A stretch of 12,930 nucleotides of DNA from Helicobacteraceae bacterium (GTDB lineage: Bacteria > Campylobacterota > Campylobacteria > Campylobacterales > Sulfurimonadaceae). Location of the stretch: contig JAUVKK010000004.1 in NCBI GenBank assembly GCA_030596305.1, forward strand, positions 1-12,930, given 5' to 3'. Shown here one piece after another: positions 12,790-12,930 of the stretch. The notes beneath the pieces were generated by a model. The model was not told the DNA's origin and made no database searches. It worked only from the letters and a program-made list of their open reading frames with translations. Every line of letters begins with the position of its first letter. Within the stretch, counting starts at the first letter, position 1. The position numbers and the translations under genes are program-made.

Positions 12790-12930
12790 ATGTCAAATCA
12801 AGAGATACTTAAGAAGTTAGAAGCAAAACGAAGCAAGTGTATTGTCTACACAAGAGTCATGGGTTACCATAGACCCGTAGAGAGTTTTAACATCGGTAAA
12901 AAGGGTGAACACGGTGAGCGTAAGCAGTTT
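12790..12930 (+). CDS. Separate glycyl-radical domain of NrdD, cut by the window edge (47 codons seen)
   Basis: The visible protein starts MSNQEILKKLEAKRSKCIVY and continues TRVMGYHRPVESFNIGKKG, then EHGERKQF. The segment RV-GY-RP---FN-GKK-E---R--F is the C-terminal glycyl-radical motif of class III ribonucleotide reductases, with G25 the likely radical residue. It is normally part of NrdD; here it has its own ATG with AAAGGA (12778-12783) 6 bases upstream, 29 bases after the nrdD stop and in another frame. It would have to dock on the 716-aa protein to give an active enzyme after activation by NrdG, whose gene is not in the window. The frame is open upstream to 12676, so a -1 frameshift fusion is formally possible. 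The end of the gene is not visible. Confidence 0.85.
   Translation, partial: MSNQEILKKLEAKRSKCIVYTRVMGYHRPVESFNIGKKGEHGERKQF

Overview
The window looks like a chromosomal segment of a Campylobacterota (Epsilonproteobacteria) organism, probably a free-living denitrifying or sulfur-oxidising type such as Sulfurimonas or a relative. The grounds are the style of the proteins (the IAHQWRQPL histidine-kinase box, short K/E-rich proteins), promoters with a T-rich tract just before the -10 box, dense small operons, and siroheme decarboxylase and anaerobic ribonucleotide reductase genes. The genus is an inference. No tRNA, rRNA, CRISPR array, insertion sequence or phage gene was seen.

Left part (1-3737, all minus strand): a Na+/phosphate-type cotransporter cut by the window edge, a small two-helix membrane protein, and a tightly packed four-gene operon. 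The operon's first gene is a fused AhbA-AhbB/NirD-NirL type siroheme decarboxylase; the other three encode small membrane proteins that I cannot name (137, 52 and 97 aa). The 52-aa gene is short and easily missed. The operon ends in a clear hairpin terminator.

Centre-left (3738-5047): a divergent promoter region holds two abutting FNR/CRP-type dyads, each near -41.5/-42.5 of its own predicted promoter. To the right lie a precorrin-2 dehydrogenase/sirohydrochlorin ferrochelatase and a membrane-anchored small protein. Siroheme synthesis and siroheme decarboxylation therefore diverge from one apparently anaerobically controlled control region, as expected for heme d1 or an alternative heme route. 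A bidirectional terminator and a structured repeat-like element fill the gap before the next, convergent operon: an MFS transporter and a TrpD2/YbiB-like protein.

Right part (7152-12930): a soluble histidine kinase with an N-terminal diiron ODP (oxygen-binding, metallo-beta-lactamase fold) sensor and a PAS domain is translationally coupled to an OmpR-type response regulator. The roughly 760 bases that follow have no protein gene. They hold three copies of one promoter module (TTGACA-N4-YTGACA-N11-TATACT). Each is followed at the predicted transcription start by a segment whose two ends are complementary: about 72 nt, 89 nt and 274 nt. The third is a large three-way-junction structure that leads directly into nrdD. 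The class III ribonucleotide reductase is itself split: the 716-aa NrdD has the ATP cone, active-site cysteines and zinc site but no glycyl-radical motif, which lies in a separate small gene just downstream.

Working model (inference): the ODP kinase senses oxygen or redox state, the regulator binds the paired repeats, and it drives a set of structured RNAs and the structured nrdD leader when oxygen is absent. This kinase-regulator-RNA array-nrdD arrangement is the most interesting part of the window.
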